Positions 25,607 through 37,497 of a stretch of DNA of 64,000 nt are shown here, in pieces (the first letter of the stretch is position 1; each line of letters opens with the position of its first letter). The stretch spans positions 16,559,611-16,623,610 of the forward strand of contig OZ017801.1 in assembly GCA_963969395.1 (NCBI GenBank), given 5' to 3'. The notes beneath the pieces are model-generated. The model searched no databases. It was not told the DNA's origin and saw only the letters and a list, made by a program, of their open reading frames with translations. Source of the DNA: Pseudoscleropodium purum (Eukaryota > Streptophyta > Bryopsida > Hypnales > Brachytheciaceae). The translations under genes and the position numbers were made by a program.

Positions 25607-25960
25607 CTTGTTTTGAGAGAGACGAAGTTGCTTTATATTGCCAAATTGACTGAAGAAACTTGTCAAAACGAATCAAAAGAGTTGTCAAAATTAGAGGTGA
25701 CATACTTCTTCCAAAAACGCCAGAGCTCTAGGGTTTAGGGTCTGTTCTGAATCCTAAACCCTAAACCCTAAACTTTTTCACATTCTGAAGCTACACTATT
25801 GCTTAAGGTCCCATACTTCTCATCTGTTCACTCTTCGTAAAATCCGTGTGATCTTCGTCAAATCCATGAGGAATCCGCCCAACATAAATAACAGCCAACT
25901 TCTCCAACCCAGTGAACATGGAGGCAAGAATCACTCTGCTCTTCTTTCCCCATTTCGACA
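25607..25960 (-). pseudogene. NIFK/MKI67-interacting-type RRM gene fragment, interrupted
   Basis: Two minus-strand pieces read as the start of a nucleolar RRM of the NIFK (MKI67IP, yeast Nop15) type. They are AVIYVGRIPHGFDED (about 25860-25895), followed by EQMRS, and then FFSQFGNIKQLRLSQNK (25607-25658) ending at a good donor (AAG|gtcagt). The protein text joins across an intervening ~157 bp (25658-25818) bounded by direct AAGT copies (ACTT on plus). Using the GT-AG pair there shifts frame into a stop, so a normal intron does not restore it. A small duplication also adds residues after GFDED. NIFK-family proteins act in pre-rRNA processing. The rest of the RRM and C-terminus was not found. 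Confidence 0.5.
25729..25773. repeat. Inverted interstitial telomeric repeats (TTTAGGG type)
   Basis: TAGGGTTTAGGGT at 25729-25741 is followed after about 11 bases by CCTAAACCCTAAACCCTAAA at 25753-25772. Two blocks of plant telomere repeat face each other and could form a hairpin. They lie inside the segment that splits the NIFK-like remnant. The shorter units equal the telo-box found in promoters of ribosome-biogenesis genes, an alternative explanation. Confidence 0.85.
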
Positions 25961-26072
25961 CATACTTCTAGTATGTTGCAGTATCCAAAGGCTACTCATC
26001 CGCCACAATCATCCACCAAAACAAAAAAAATTAGCACTATCTTTTAACGAATTCAACTTCCCCTTCAACACC

Positions 26073-26656
26073 TCAACAGGCAAAAAAAACATGGATATTT
26101 GAGTAGCGCACTCTGTCGGAACATACCAAAACCCTGCCAGAAAAAATTCTCCAGAGTCTCGCCATAAAAACAGCCTTCACAATATCGTCATCACCCTTCT
26201 TCGCCTTCGACGCCCAGGGAACGGCAAAATCCGGCTGCTGCTCCACAACAACACACTTCCGTTTGAGCTTTGAGCCAAGCAGCTCCAAGAGTTTTCTCTC
26301 GGAAGCCCCTCCACTATTTTCCTAGGTTCTCAAGTTCTATACCCACACCTCTAAACATTCGCCAACAATGTCGTCTTCGTCGTCTTCTTACTCATCATGG
26401 AAGCATTCAAGTTTGTCGTTGATGTGTATTTGACATAGAAGAGGCTCACTATCAATGCCCACATGGAGTCCGAGTTGATAGACTGCGTCCAGGTTTGGAA
26501 CACGTAGAGACGCTCACATACAAAACTAAGTTTTGACCAACGCGGGATTTCACCTCCGCAGGACATGTTCTCCTCGGGACCTACTGCGCACGCCGACGCT
26601 CCCAATGTCAGGAGTGTAATGTAAGCGTGTTCCGTAGGGGCCCATAAAAAGAACAA
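26073..26656 (-). pseudogene. Two unrecognised open segments, probably decayed exons
   Basis: 26102-26288 (minus) reads LKRKCVVVEQQPDFAVPW then ASKAKKGDDDIVKAVFMAR; 26351-26656 (minus) is open for about 100 codons and includes GPEENMSCGGEIPRWSKL. Both are GC-richer than the flanks and lie upstream, on the same strand, of the NIFK-like remnant. I recognise no domain. Composition suggests they once encoded protein, but no consistent gene model was found. Confidence 0.3.
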
Positions 26657-28430
26657 TTTGGAATACCAATTTATAGCAAAATAGTATATAAATATGAAAT
26701 CTAGCTAACGTAATATTTGAGTCATATCTATATTTAATTTTAACTCTTAAATTGATGAATCAATATATTTCCTTATTTATGAGAACCTTCAAAAATCATA
26801 TAATTTTACACAATTTAAAAGGACTATGATTTCACAACATCTTTATCCTAAAAACAAATGATATTCATAAATACAAATTGAATAAGGTGACCAACTATTT
26901 TTTTTTATTCAAAAATCTTAAATGCATAGTAATTTCATTACTCTAATGAGACGAAGTGTTGAATGTGATAAATTAGAAAAAAAATTCAGTTTTTGAGTTT
27001 GACCTATATAACACATAATTGTTGCATACTAACATAATATTTCTAATAACATGTAGTTTTGTAATTTACCAATATTTTTTTCATATTTAGAAGGACATTT
27101 TCCTAAAGTCCAGAGATTTTAGGAAAGGATACCTTGATCACAACCATGCCCTTTAGCGTACATGAAACATATTCTTCATTCACACCTTGTGAAAAAATTT
27201 GGGCCTAAAAAAGTCAAATCCCCACTCACAGTACCTTGCTCAAAAAACACTATATTGTCAAAAATAATAGGCTAGTCCTTTAGGGGTTAACTCGTTGATG
27301 ACTTAAGGTACAACAAAGAAGAGTGAACATATATACAAAATCTAGTACTAGAAAAACAAACAATAAAGTGAAATTAATAACTCCAATAACATTTCTTCCA
27401 AGCTAAAGAGAGCCAAATTATTATTGTGGAGTTTTACTACAACTAAGAAAAGAGAAATAACGAAACCTAGTAGGTCATTGAGGTCGTAGACATAATCCCA
27501 AGAAATCTAATCTACAATAAAAAAAAAAGCTACAAAAAATCAAAGAGAACAACAAACAAGATATGGAATCTAAACAAAAGAGAAAGTAGATATAGGAAAA
27601 TCCCTCAAACCCCCTACTAGTTGATTTTTTTTTCTTTATTTGGAGGCAATAGAATAAACATCTCTTTGCAAAAAATAGGGATGAAAACGCACATAGTCTT
27701 CTAAAAGTATGCAAATTCATCTACAAGAGAGTGATGTTGTCCCTAGATTTTGTAGCAATTGAGTAATTTCATCTATGGAAAATACCGGAATCTATTACCA
27801 AAAATTCTATTAAAAATTATTGCGTAGCTTTTGAGTGGTTTACAAAATTACATAATAGCATGTTTTGGGAATTTTCTTGAAATATTTTGGAATAATCTCA
27901 GAACCTCTGAATAATTTTTAGCGGTAAAGAAAATCATACAAAAGTATAACCTTGGAATTTTTATATTTTAAAAGATATTATTTATTGAGTGCCATAAAAT
28001 ATCCTTTGGATGTAAATGTATATGAGATTTATATGTGTGTGGAGGTGAATGAGAGAGATTGCAAGATATGAAATGAACCATACATACATACATGCATAGT
28101 GTACTAAAAAAATCCGCAAGATATAAGAGACCAAAACAAAGAGAAGAAATTAATATGTAAAACTTCAAGGATAGAAGAACTAAACATGTGCATGTTGAAG
28201 AAGAAATTAATTTGCAAAACCTTAATGGTAGAAGACAAAGAAGTATGACAATGTTTTTCTTTTTTTTATAAATTCAAGCTCTATATGTAGCATTAATATA
28301 CTAATCAAATCGACAACAATATCCATCTCTGTACCAAACAAAATCACAAAAATGTAAAGTACAATTGAAATCATATTTCCTAAATCTTACAAATACTAAA
28401 TCCTTCAAATATAACTTTGATTTATTCCAA
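26657..28430. other. AT-rich region with a family A end fragment
   Basis: No gene. 27155-27290 resembles the last ~135 bp of A4 on the same strand (ACATGAAACATATTC..., CCCCACTCAC..., ending AGTCCTTTAGGGGTTAA), so it is a truncated family A piece. Short ORFs at 27475-27720 and 27968-28168 are AT-rich and without domains. Confidence 0.45.
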
Positions 28431-28439
28431 TTATCTAAA

Positions 28440-28900
28440 GTGAAAGAGACCATGCATACACTATGAAACAAGGTCCATGCACTTTTTTTAGCAAAAAGCT
28501 TTTAAACCATACCAAAAGTAAGACTAATGAATGCATGATCTAGAAGACCTTTAAATTAGGATACACTAGGATAAAGTAAAATCCAAAGCTAATTTTAAAA
28601 TCTAATATCTTAAATTAAACATTGTAAAATAAAATCTTACACTTTTGTTCATAAAAAAGTTTTTTAACCATACCAAGAATATGACTGGGGGACACATGGT
28701 CCAAAAGACGTATACTTTAAGTAAAATCAAAATAATATTAATCCCTTAACAATTCAAAAATCCATAACTATAACACTTTATGTTCAAATGTCATGAAACA
28801 AAGTCTACACACCTCTCTATGCAAGGGTTTTTCCAACTGTATCATGATCATGACCAAGAAATCTATAGTTTGGGAGATCTTACCATAACAAACAAACAAA
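28440..28900 (+). repeat. Degenerate tandem repeat, family D, about 2.5 units
   Basis: Successive similar blocks of roughly 150-190 bp share CATGAAACAAGGTCCATGCAC-like text, TTTTTAACCATACCAA, AGACTGGGGGA(C/T)(A/G)CATGG and TCTAGAAGACC. The same blocks occur at 30985-31390, as fragments near 2215 and 33970, and inverted at 32039-32155. No protein. Confidence 0.5.
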
Positions 28901-28944
28901 ATATAGTTGCTTCATATCATAAAACGTGTATGGGGTCTTTTACT

Positions 28945-29867
28945 TTAACCCCTAAAGGAACCAAAGTGCCTTTTTTGGCAACATAACTTTTTTGGGCAGG
29001 TGCATGTGAGCAGAGATTTCTATATTTTTAGCTCAAATTTTAATAAAAGGTGTGGACAAGGAATATCTTTGATGTGCACTATATTTCAGGACATTTGAAA
29101 ATATGAGTAAAAAGTTATGGCCTTACATGTAGTTTGTTTCTCAACTTGGGCAATCCTGGCAGATTTGAAAAAATCACCTTTTTCAAAAATAAAAATTTCA
29201 AATTAATTTTCTAGATTTTTATGAACATAGAAAACTTTGAATCATTCCATTTTGATCAATGAGTGAAAAGTTATGAGATATTTTAATTTGCGGGCAATTA
29301 TTGTTTTTCTACTCCAAAATAAACTTTGAAATTCTTTTCAATATATTTGGAAAAAAAATAAAAACATTAGGTGAAGATTGTTTATTACAACATTACAACC
29401 ATTGGGATTGGCATTTTTCAATTTTATTACTAAATTATTAACAATTTAGTATTTTGATTCATTCTCTACTTCTTTCTACTTACTATTTTTTTCCTATATG
29501 TTGCACAATTCCAAATGATCTGAAAATTTTCAAGCATGTAGCCAACTTGCCTTGAAGAATGAATCCAAGGAGTTGCAACCATTTTGGACATTTTTTCATA
29601 CAAATGTGACCTTGTGAAGTGCAGCTGCCCGTTTTTTTGCAGGGCCAAGAAAAGGCTTTTTGTCAATTGAAACACTAATATCTTGCAATCTACTCGGTGG
29701 AAATTTCTGAAATTTTTTCCACATCTTTTAAAATTATCATACTACAAGATCCTATGGTTTGATGTGACCAAAAAAGTTTTCAATTTTTTTTTTGATACTT
29801 GTCCTAAAAATGATAGTTTTGGAGCTTTTTTTTTGTGAAAACATAGTCAAGGAACTTTAGGAGTTAA
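28945..29867 (+). mobile_element. TTAA-ended MITE, family A, copy 2
   Basis: 923 bp bounded by TTAA: begins TTAACCCCTAAAGGAACC, ends GGAACTTTAGGAGTTAA. It is closely related to A4 (inverted, 57011-57942) and A1. Shared text includes GACAAGGAATATCTTT, GAAAACTTTGAATCATTCC and GCATGTAGCCAACTTGC. No meaningful ORF. Confidence 0.65.
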
Positions 29868-30158
29868 TAAATGGATCTTTTACTTCAATAAATATGTCTT
29901 TTATTTTTATTAGAAAAAATCATGTACTAAATTTTTCTTTTCAAAAGATAGAAAGTATAAATAGGCTTCATAGTTTTGTTATTTTCAATTATATAAACTG
30001 TATATATTTTTGTAGTAATTTCGGTAATAGATTTTCTATATATGTATGCTTAATTTTTTGGTCATTTGCACTAATATAAATTTTGTAATATTTGAATAGT
30101 CACTAATTTCTTATTGACAAACACAAATTTCATACTATCTTTTTGATAATATATTGCA
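29868..30158. other. AT-rich leader between family A copy 2 and the RING ORF
   Basis: Very AT-rich. It contains a 61-codon ORF (29894-30079) without features. Nothing supportable. Confidence 0.4.
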
Positions 30159-30521
30159 ATGAAAATATCAGTAATGCTATATGGCTTAATAAAAACTCAA
30201 GATCGACGAGCTAATTTGGAGCAAAATGAAAGAAGAGATTGTTGTATTTGTTTTGAAACCATATCAAGTAAGCAATACACATCTAAGTGCGGACATTCTT
30301 ATTGTGAAAAATGTATTTTAGATTGGTACGTAAGCCGATGTGAATCAAGCCAATCTATTGCAACATGCCCATGCCCATTATGTAGAATTGATCTAAAAGA
30401 AGATATTTTTGTATTTAGTGGACAACTTGATCATTGTCATGCCAATATTTTGGTACAAAGCGTGTTTACTCTGAATTGCAAATACGACATTGGTACCTCA
30501 ACTTTATTAATAGTACAATAG
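30159..30521 (+). CDS. Small C3HC4 RING-finger protein, intronless, origin uncertain
   Basis: A continuous 120-codon ORF. Residues 28-75 form a RING-HC: Cys28, Cys31, Cys44, His46, Cys49, Cys52, Cys72 and Cys75, in CCICFETI, KCGHSYCEKCILDWY and CPLCR. All eight zinc ligands are present with normal spacing and a Trp after the sixth ligand, so the domain is intact. Such a protein would be expected to act as an E3 ubiquitin ligase binding an E2 enzyme. The codons are AT-rich, there is no intron, and it sits in a repeat desert with no neighbouring gene except a short ORF (30526-30783). It may be a host gene fragment, a mobile-element passenger, or an insertion from a large DNA virus. Expression is unknown. 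Confidence 0.55.
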   Translation: MKISVMLYGLIKTQDRRANLEQNERRDCCICFETISSKQYTSKCGHSYCEKCILDWYVSRCESSQSIATCPCPLCRIDLKEDIFVFSGQLDHCHANILVQSVFTLNCKYDIGTSTLLIVQ

Positions 30522-30984
30522 CAATATGACTTTTTTGGCATTTGTGTACCAAAATTTCATTTTGGATCTCCATATTGTTATAAATTTGGGCTTCTATTTA
30601 CCATACTTAGCTCACCAAAACATTCTTAGAGCACAATTTATAGCAATACAATACATATTCACTTGTTGGCATTTGATGTTTGTATTTTTGAGTGAGACCC
30701 AATTCACAAGTTTTGATAGAAATAAAGTCTTTTTTGCACTAGATAAGTTTTTTGAATTATTGTATATAATAAAAACTATTTGAAACTTAATTAGTAAGAG
30801 ATACTCACTATCTTGTAAGAAGTTTTAGCTATAATTGATGTTCTAAGACTAATACAAGGTTCTAATTCTACAAATTCAACATCAATTTTCAAACTATATT
30901 GTCTTCATAGTTGTACCTTGTATTATTGCTACAATATAATAAAATAAAATAAAATAAAAATTTAATTTTCTAATTCATAAAAGC
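30522..30984. other. Region downstream of the RING ORF
   Basis: A second open frame (30526-30783, 85 codons) starts five bases after the RING stop and is hydrophobic and AT-rich without a known domain. It may be chance. 30938-30960 is a short (AATAA)n-type run. Confidence 0.35.
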
Positions 30985-31390
30985 ATTAGAAATCTATATC
31001 TTTAACACTTTATATTCAAATGCCATGCAGTCGTAGAATGGAATGGGGGACAATCTAGAAGATCTATACTTTTGAAATATTTAGGGTAATGTAAGAACCA
31101 AAGACCATCCAAAAATCCATAACTAAAACACCTTATTTTCAAACACCATGAAACATAGTGCATGTACTTTTGTTAACAAAATGTTTTTTAACCAAATTCC
31201 CAAGAATAAGACTGGGGGATGCATGGTTTCAAAGACCTATAAATTAGTAAAATTTAGAGTAATGTAAGAGCCAAAAAACAATTAAATAATGTATGATAGT
31301 TATAACACCATATGTTCAAATACCATGTAAACAAATTCTATGCACTTAAATTCTTATCAAAAAAATTTCTAATGATAATCTAATACATAA
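30985..31390 (+). repeat. Degenerate tandem repeat, family D, second block
   Basis: Three diverged units starting near 31000, 31125 and 31290, each with CCAT(G/A)...GTGCATG(T/C)AC-like text, then AAGACTGGGGGATGCATGG and GTAATGTAAGA(A/G)CCAAA. It matches the block at 28440-28900. Confidence 0.5.
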
Positions 31391-32038
31391 TCCTTGCCTT
31401 CAATCAAGAATGATAAATTGTCATTCAGATTCCATCTTCATTCTTTTTCTAATGATGAGCTAGATTAGAGCCCCTAAAACATGATCTACTACTTCTCAAT
31501 CATCTAGTACCGCCCCTTCATCTGGTCGAACAACAACTCTCCAAACTCTCCATACTTCTCGCATATTCTTCCAAAAGGACCTCTGGCACTCAAAGTCCCT
31601 TATACTCTTTTGGTGAGATTGTTCTTTTGGTAAATATCATTGGTTCATTTAATAAACAAGAGTTGTGTTTGAATATATGCTTGGTCATGTTTGGATCAAT
31701 GAGTGAATGCAAGGAAAAGGAGTCTTCTTGCAAAAATATGATGTCATACCTTATCCTTTATGAAGGACCAACTATCAATATAATTGGTCTAGGATGAAGG
31801 ATGACTTGGACTTCTCAAGATCCATATCTTATTCACAAAATCCATACTTTAGTTAGGTTGTTTGTTTTTGATGCCATCATGCAATTGGTGTAGGATGATG
31901 GATGATGTGGGATTTTCAAGATCCATACCTTATTCTCAAAATCCATACGATACCTTAAAGTCGGGTTCTTTGTTTTGTTTTGTTAAAGTTGAAATCTCTA
32001 AAACTATGCATCCCCTGGTTCTTGATACACTACTATTG
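31391..32038. other. Intergenic, no gene seen
   Basis: AT-rich. 31795-31850 and 31885-31960 share GATTTTCAAGATCCATACCTTATTC-like text, a small local duplication. No domain-bearing ORF. Confidence 0.4.
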
Positions 32039-32155
32039 AAAAGCCCTTACTAAAAAAGGGTGCATGGACTTTGTTTCATGATATTTGGACCTATGGTAAG
32101 CCCTTACCAAAGAAAGGGTGTATGAACTTTATTTCATGACATTTGGACCTATGGT
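32039..32155 (-). repeat. 58-bp tandem duplication, family D-related
   Basis: Two direct copies, each AAGCCCTTAC...AAAGGGTGCATGGACTTT...CATGATATTTGGACC, about 58 bp apart with few differences. On the minus strand they match the family D core. Confidence 0.75.
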
Positions 32156-34527
32156 GTGAAGATATTGAATTTTAAAATTTTTATGAATTAAAAAATTACT
32201 TATAGTTTTATTGTGACTGAGGCAATGGGAGAGGATGTACTAGTTTATATAAAAATTTAATTTTAGCACTCCCTTGCTGAACTCACGCATCATGTACATG
32301 CAAATTTTGAATGATTAGAATAGAAAATGAATGACTACACTGAGTATTGACCATTATTAATTGTATGACCTTTCAAAAACTGAACAGACATGAGTTTTCA
32401 GTATATATTTTTGTCTCTTAACTTGAAGTTACTTTTATAAGATTTGTTATTTGTTTCATGTAGTACTCAAAACTCTAAAGGTCAAATTTTTAAGGAAAAA
32501 ATACAATATAATTCTTTATAGGTTACACATATCTAATCCAGATAAATAGAAAATAAATAAGTTTAAACATAAATCAATTTGAGTAACCTTCACATTCTTT
32601 GTATAAGCAAAGGAATCACGGGCTTGCCACACTTGAGATGAACTAAGCTTACAACACAAGAATATCACGTCAAAACTGGACCATATTGTTTTAATAGAAA
32701 TACAAAATTTCTGTATTTACACTCGGAAAGGTTTCTAAAAGAGTTCTAGGTCCTATCTTGTAAGAAACAAAGCCCCATGCACCACTAGTAAAGTGTGTAG
32801 CAAGTTAGCTGAGGTTGTTGTAAGCTAGCATTTGATTTATAGTAGAGCTTGAATGGACTAATCCAACAATAGGAGCCTCTCACCTAGGATGATTGTTGTG
32901 CAGATTTGTGGTTTGCAAGGACACCCCTTTGTCGAAGAAGCACATCAGAGGTGCTCCATGAATGAAGAACCGAAGAGGGATGCAAAGACATATGGAGGGC
33001 ATCCACAACTGATATTCACTATATGGATACTTGACTTTTTGGCAAATCAAAAATGTTCTATTCATGTACCATCTTTAGAAATGGATTAGTGCAAACTCGG
33101 TGTAGACTCAATTGCTCCTTCCCATCCGGTTTCACTACTATCAATTGTCCAAATCTGATAGGTGGATTACATTCTGCGGCATTTCAAAGGTTGTGACATT
33201 TGCTATCTGTTCTTGTGCTCCAAAACAAACTTGGCTTGTCATCTACATTGGGATTCTTTCAACAAGAGGTGCAAAATCTGATCTAGAATTTGTTCAAGGT
33301 GATGCTTGTGAATGTTGTATTTGGTATTCCATTCTAGTAGTAGGCTCAAGTAAGTGAAGGTTGGGTAAACTTGCACCAGCTAAGCTTACAGTTTCCGAAG
33401 GATTTGGAGAATTGGCTTCTATAGAGGGTATATTGTTACGACTTACAACCAATATTGGATCTTGAAACAAAGGTGATGTGGGTGCCAATACTCTAGTTGA
33501 AGTACATGGTTGAGGTGGTCCATTCACATCTATATTCATTTATGAAGGAACAAATTCCATTTGAGCTCGGGAACTTCCAGTGGCATTGAATCCTACAAAG
33601 AGAGAATGAAAGAAACCTTCATTAAGATAACAATCCCAACTCTATTACAACATGAACAACATATAACCCCCTATCGTTGCCAAAACAAAAAACTTAGTGA
33701 CTAAAACCATGCCTAAATCTGATTAATAAATTTTATTTCCCATCGTTTTGTAATTTTTGAGGACAAAATTAATTTGAAAGTCAATATTGTACGGTTTTAT
33801 AGGTTTAAAATCATATAATTACCAAGCACATGCACCCTCCTTGCCAACAACTTTTTAACAGTATTCTACGTGCCCCGTAGATAAGTTTCCAATTTTTGTA
33901 ACTTTTTGAATGGAAAATATGTTGAAATTCAACTCTCTCCAACTAAGTTCATGAAAAAACAATCATGAGAAACCAAATCCATGCACCCCTTTTCATTGAG
34001 AGCTTTTCGACAATGCCTTATCCACTCTAATGGACCTCATAATTTGTGATAAACCCAATAAAAAAATGAAAACAAAAACAAAAACAACTACTTTCAGATT
34101 GATAGTGGGATACAAGTGGAAGCACCCAAACTAGGATATATCCCTATGTAGCAAATTTCTAGATTAATCAAACATATCCATTGATGAGGAGAATTTGGCA
34201 ATAACTAAAAATCCCCCACATTTATTTGATCCAACTCCATTCACACATGTTGGCAACACTACCATAGCTTCTAACATTAGTGACCGTAGCTGCTCATTCT
34301 AAGGCATTCCATATCTTGGAGAATGGTGCACATGAGCTATAGAGACACAAGTACTAGAAATCCTTGGAGATTGCATGGTAATGCCTGCTCTCCCTCCCAA
34401 AATATGAAAACTCGTCATTAGTAACATGAACATCCTCAGGATTTGGTTTCTACGTGCAATTGATATGCGGACAAAAGCTTCAGTTTCACAAGGCATGAAA
34501 CTCTAGGCCATCAAAGCGTTGGGTATA
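32156..34527 (-). pseudogene. Region with decayed minus-strand coding remnants
   Basis: 33294-33539 (minus, 81 codons; includes PNPSETVSLAGASLPNLHLL) and 34299-34496 (minus, 65 codons) have Ser/Pro-rich, protein-like composition. They may be parts of the same dead gene as 39450-41900, now split by the CACTA element. No domain recognised. 33960-34030 holds a family D fragment. 32156-33290 has no supportable gene. Confidence 0.3.
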
Positions 34528-35212
34528 CACTACAAGAAAATGGAGTAAAATGCGATTGCGAAGAAATGACTGGCTATGAAATGCAACTAGGGCGTGATTG
34601 TTGCTCCCTAATTGCACCAATGCCAGAAGATCTCTATCCCCGTAGTCAATTGGTAGTGAGATTCATGACTAGGGAATGACGTCGAGACGGCAATGAAGCT
34701 TCATCTATGGTTTTACATCCATAGTGTTGTTGTCCTGCTGATGGAGCTGGCTTCTATTGTTATGGATGGTCCAGTCATTTACTAGTGAATTCATCAAATT
34801 CTTTGTGACTTACGCTAACTTACATGTGCTTGGTAAATGACTAGTAGCCGGAATGCATGGTAGGTTAGGAAGTAGTTCTTTCTAGACGAAAAAAGAAAAA
34901 GAAATTTGACATAGTTTTTTGTACACCGGTTTGAGAATCTTCTGAATGACTGTAGAATGATTGGTCTATCACTTAGACATGAATTATTTGTTACTTGACC
35001 ACAATGTACTACTTGCAACAGACTCGGATAATTTTTAGGGTGCTTTACGGTTTTGGTTTCTTTAGTTTTTTTTGTAGCATTTTTTAGGGTGGATTGCACG
35101 ACACAAGAGCATTAAGAAAGGATTAGCTTAGCATGACCTATCTAAATAGTTCTTTGCAAGAAGCATTTTCATCTAAGGGGGCTAAATTTCAAGGCAGTCC
35201 AAGCCTTCGACC

Positions 35213-35285
35213 TTGTGTCACCCAAGGGGTTTGAACTTGAGACCTGGCAGTCTCAAGTCTATGGCCTTATCCATTACACTAACAT
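35213..35285 (-). other. tRNA-like sequence, possible SINE head or tRNA relic
   Basis: On the minus strand the segment has an A-box-like TGTAATGGATAAGGCC and a B-box-like AAGTTCAAACCCC about 35 bases apart. The anticodon stem does not pair well and the acceptor stem is unclear, so this is not an intact tRNA gene. It lies inside the CACTA element. Confidence 0.3.
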
Positions 35286-35346
35286 TACAACTACATGTGA
35301 ATTACCAACAAAAAAATTTTACTTATGTATTTCCACTTCGGTGACT

Positions 35347-35711
35347 TTAAATACAACAGACTTTAGCGGCCATTTTTGCATAGTAGAACAACTTTTTTCA
35401 AAAAACTTTGAACTAAAAAAAGTTGGAGAATCAAGTTAAGTTTTATCTACAAAACTCCGTTTGCAATTTTGAGTCTTGAATCAAAAGTTATGAACAAAAT
35501 TCAAAGACAATGTTTGAAAATGTCAAAGGAAATGTTTTTTTGGTACCCTTCTCTGAACTTTGTCTATAACTTTTGATTTAAGAATCAAAATTTCAAACGG
35601 ATTTTCGGAGATGAAAGTTAACTTGATTTTCTACTTATTTTTGAATTCAAAGTGTTTTGAAAAAAAGTTTTTCTACTATGCAAAAATGACCGCTAAAGTC
35701 TACTATGTTTA
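35347..35711. mobile_element. Foldback MITE inside the CACTA element
   Basis: About 365 bp made of two long inverted arms. The left arm contains AGACTTTAGCGGCCATTTTT and GCATAGTAGAA; the right arm, on the opposite strand, reads AGACTTTAGCGGTCATTTTT and GCATAGTAGAA. The similarity continues to AATCAAGTT on both sides. A partial relative occurs at 38480-38640 (ACAACTTTTGATTTGAGACT). No coding capacity. Confidence 0.7.
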
Positions 35712-36575
35712 AAAAGCATCGAATTGTGAATGGATATGTTTTTTTTCTTTTTTACATAGAATTTTATTTATGATATTTTAAATGTTGCCCCAAATGAGGA
35801 AAATTTGTTTCCAACACTTGTAAGTCAAAATTGTATATTTGTATGCCTTTCAACTTTGGAGAATGTGTGAACCATCTTATTCAAGTATGTGTAAAAAATT
35901 AATTTTCAAACCAATTGGATGATTTGTCATGGTTGCCCAAAATTGCCCCAATTTAAAAATTAAGACCTTTTGAAACATGAATTTTAATTGTTGCTTAGAT
36001 TGGTCTCAAATTTTCTAAGCATTGACCTAGTAGTGAAACACACCTTTCATAAAAATTTCACAAGAATCGTATTCAAAAAACATTGCACCAATAAGGACTT
36101 GCCCTAAAGTACAAATTGGTATGAGATCATGCCTCACGGTTTTAACCTCAAAAGTCCAAGGAGTTTGGACAAAATACAAATGTGTTATAAAATATAAGTT
36201 CTAGAAATTTTTTTGAAGAGTGCCTCAATGAAAATAATGTGAAGCACAAAAGTAGAAAGGTTTCATACGATCAAAATTAGAAAATTATTTCCAGATTCTC
36301 TTTAAAAGAAATTTGAAAACATTACTTCAAAAATTCACCAAAAATACAATATTTCTTTAGCATTTGAAATTTTTTGATTGGTTAGAATTGTGTTTCTATT
36401 GATTTGTGAAAAAATGTGTAAGATTTAGTAATGGGAACACTAAGACTTTTCCCAGATTGTGAGATTTTTAACATTATGTAAATTCTAAATACTTTGTATT
36501 ATTTTTCTTTTAATTTTTAATTGATTGCAATAGTTTTAGTATTCATTACAAAGAAAGAAAGACAAGACAATCTTT

Positions 36576-37497
36576 TTAACCCCTAAAGGACTATTGTCCC
36601 TTTGGGAGACAAATGGGATTTTGGGCAAGTACCTATGGGCTGAAATTATTTTCTTATTTTTCAAAACTTTTTTTGAAGATAGGAAAATTGATTAGCTTTA
36701 TGGGAATATAATTTTCTTTTCCAATTGGTGCTCGGGAACAAAAGTTATGCCCAAATAAGCTCAAAACAAGGGATAGGGGGCAACAAAAAATATTTCAAAA
36801 ATTTTAATTAAAATATTTTTTCTTCATAGATTCTATTTTTGTGTACATGGAAAGATTTGATTCATTACATTTGGATTCTTTATGAGAAAGTTATAGATAA
36901 TCTTGTTTTTTGAGCAATTAGAGCATCTTTTAAAAAAAATAACTTGTAGAATTCATTTCTAAATGTAATTTTTACAATTTTTCAAAAAAAAAAGTTTCAC
37001 ATGGTTTATTTTTCTTGCTAGAATAATCTCACCATTGGAATTAATGAATTTTAATTTCATTTTAGAAATATTATAATTTAGAGTTTCCTTCTATCTCATA
37101 CCTATTTCTACTTAACAATTTATTAAAGAATAAAAATTGAATTTTTTTGAATTATCATTCTATTCCCTAGACTCTCAACTCAATATTATATTGTACAAAT
37201 TTAAGCTCAAAACTCTATAGTGCAAAAAATTAAAGTTAAAAATGTTCAAAGTCAAAAAAGATAGTCCCGTAGTGTGTTGAAAAACTTGTTTCTCTACTTT
37301 GAACACAAATATCTTGCAATCTATGCGATAAAAAATTTTGATATTTTTTCCAGACATTTTCATACTATTTAGGTGTAAGATCCTATAGTTAGATGTGAGA
37401 AAAAAACAATTTTTAATTTTTTTTAACTTTTGCTATAGAAATGGCAGTTTTGAGTGTTTTTTTGGCAGAAAAAAGGCATCAGTCTTTTAGGGGTTAA
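36576..37497 (+). mobile_element. TTAA-ended MITE, family A, diverged copy 3
   Basis: 922 bp bounded by TTAA: begins TTAACCCCTAAAGGAC, ends AGTCTTTTAGGGGTTAA. The terminal inverted repeat is nearly perfect. The interior is diverged from A1 and A2 but keeps their order of landmarks (TTGATTCATTACATTTGG, AAGTTATAG, ATCTTGCAATCTATGCG). It lies inside the CACTA element, so it inserted after that element formed, or moved with it. Confidence 0.6.

Noticed and set aside
25753..25773. Ancient telomere fusion point
   Set aside because: Only about three units per block; a telo-box or repair filler explains it equally well.
30522..30783. Two-gene viral-like cassette with the RING ORF
   Set aside because: The second ORF has no recognisable domain and AT-rich sequence gives such frames by chance.
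35213..35285. tRNA gene
   Set aside because: A- and B-box-like sequences are present but the stems do not pair properly; kept only as a tRNA-like relic.
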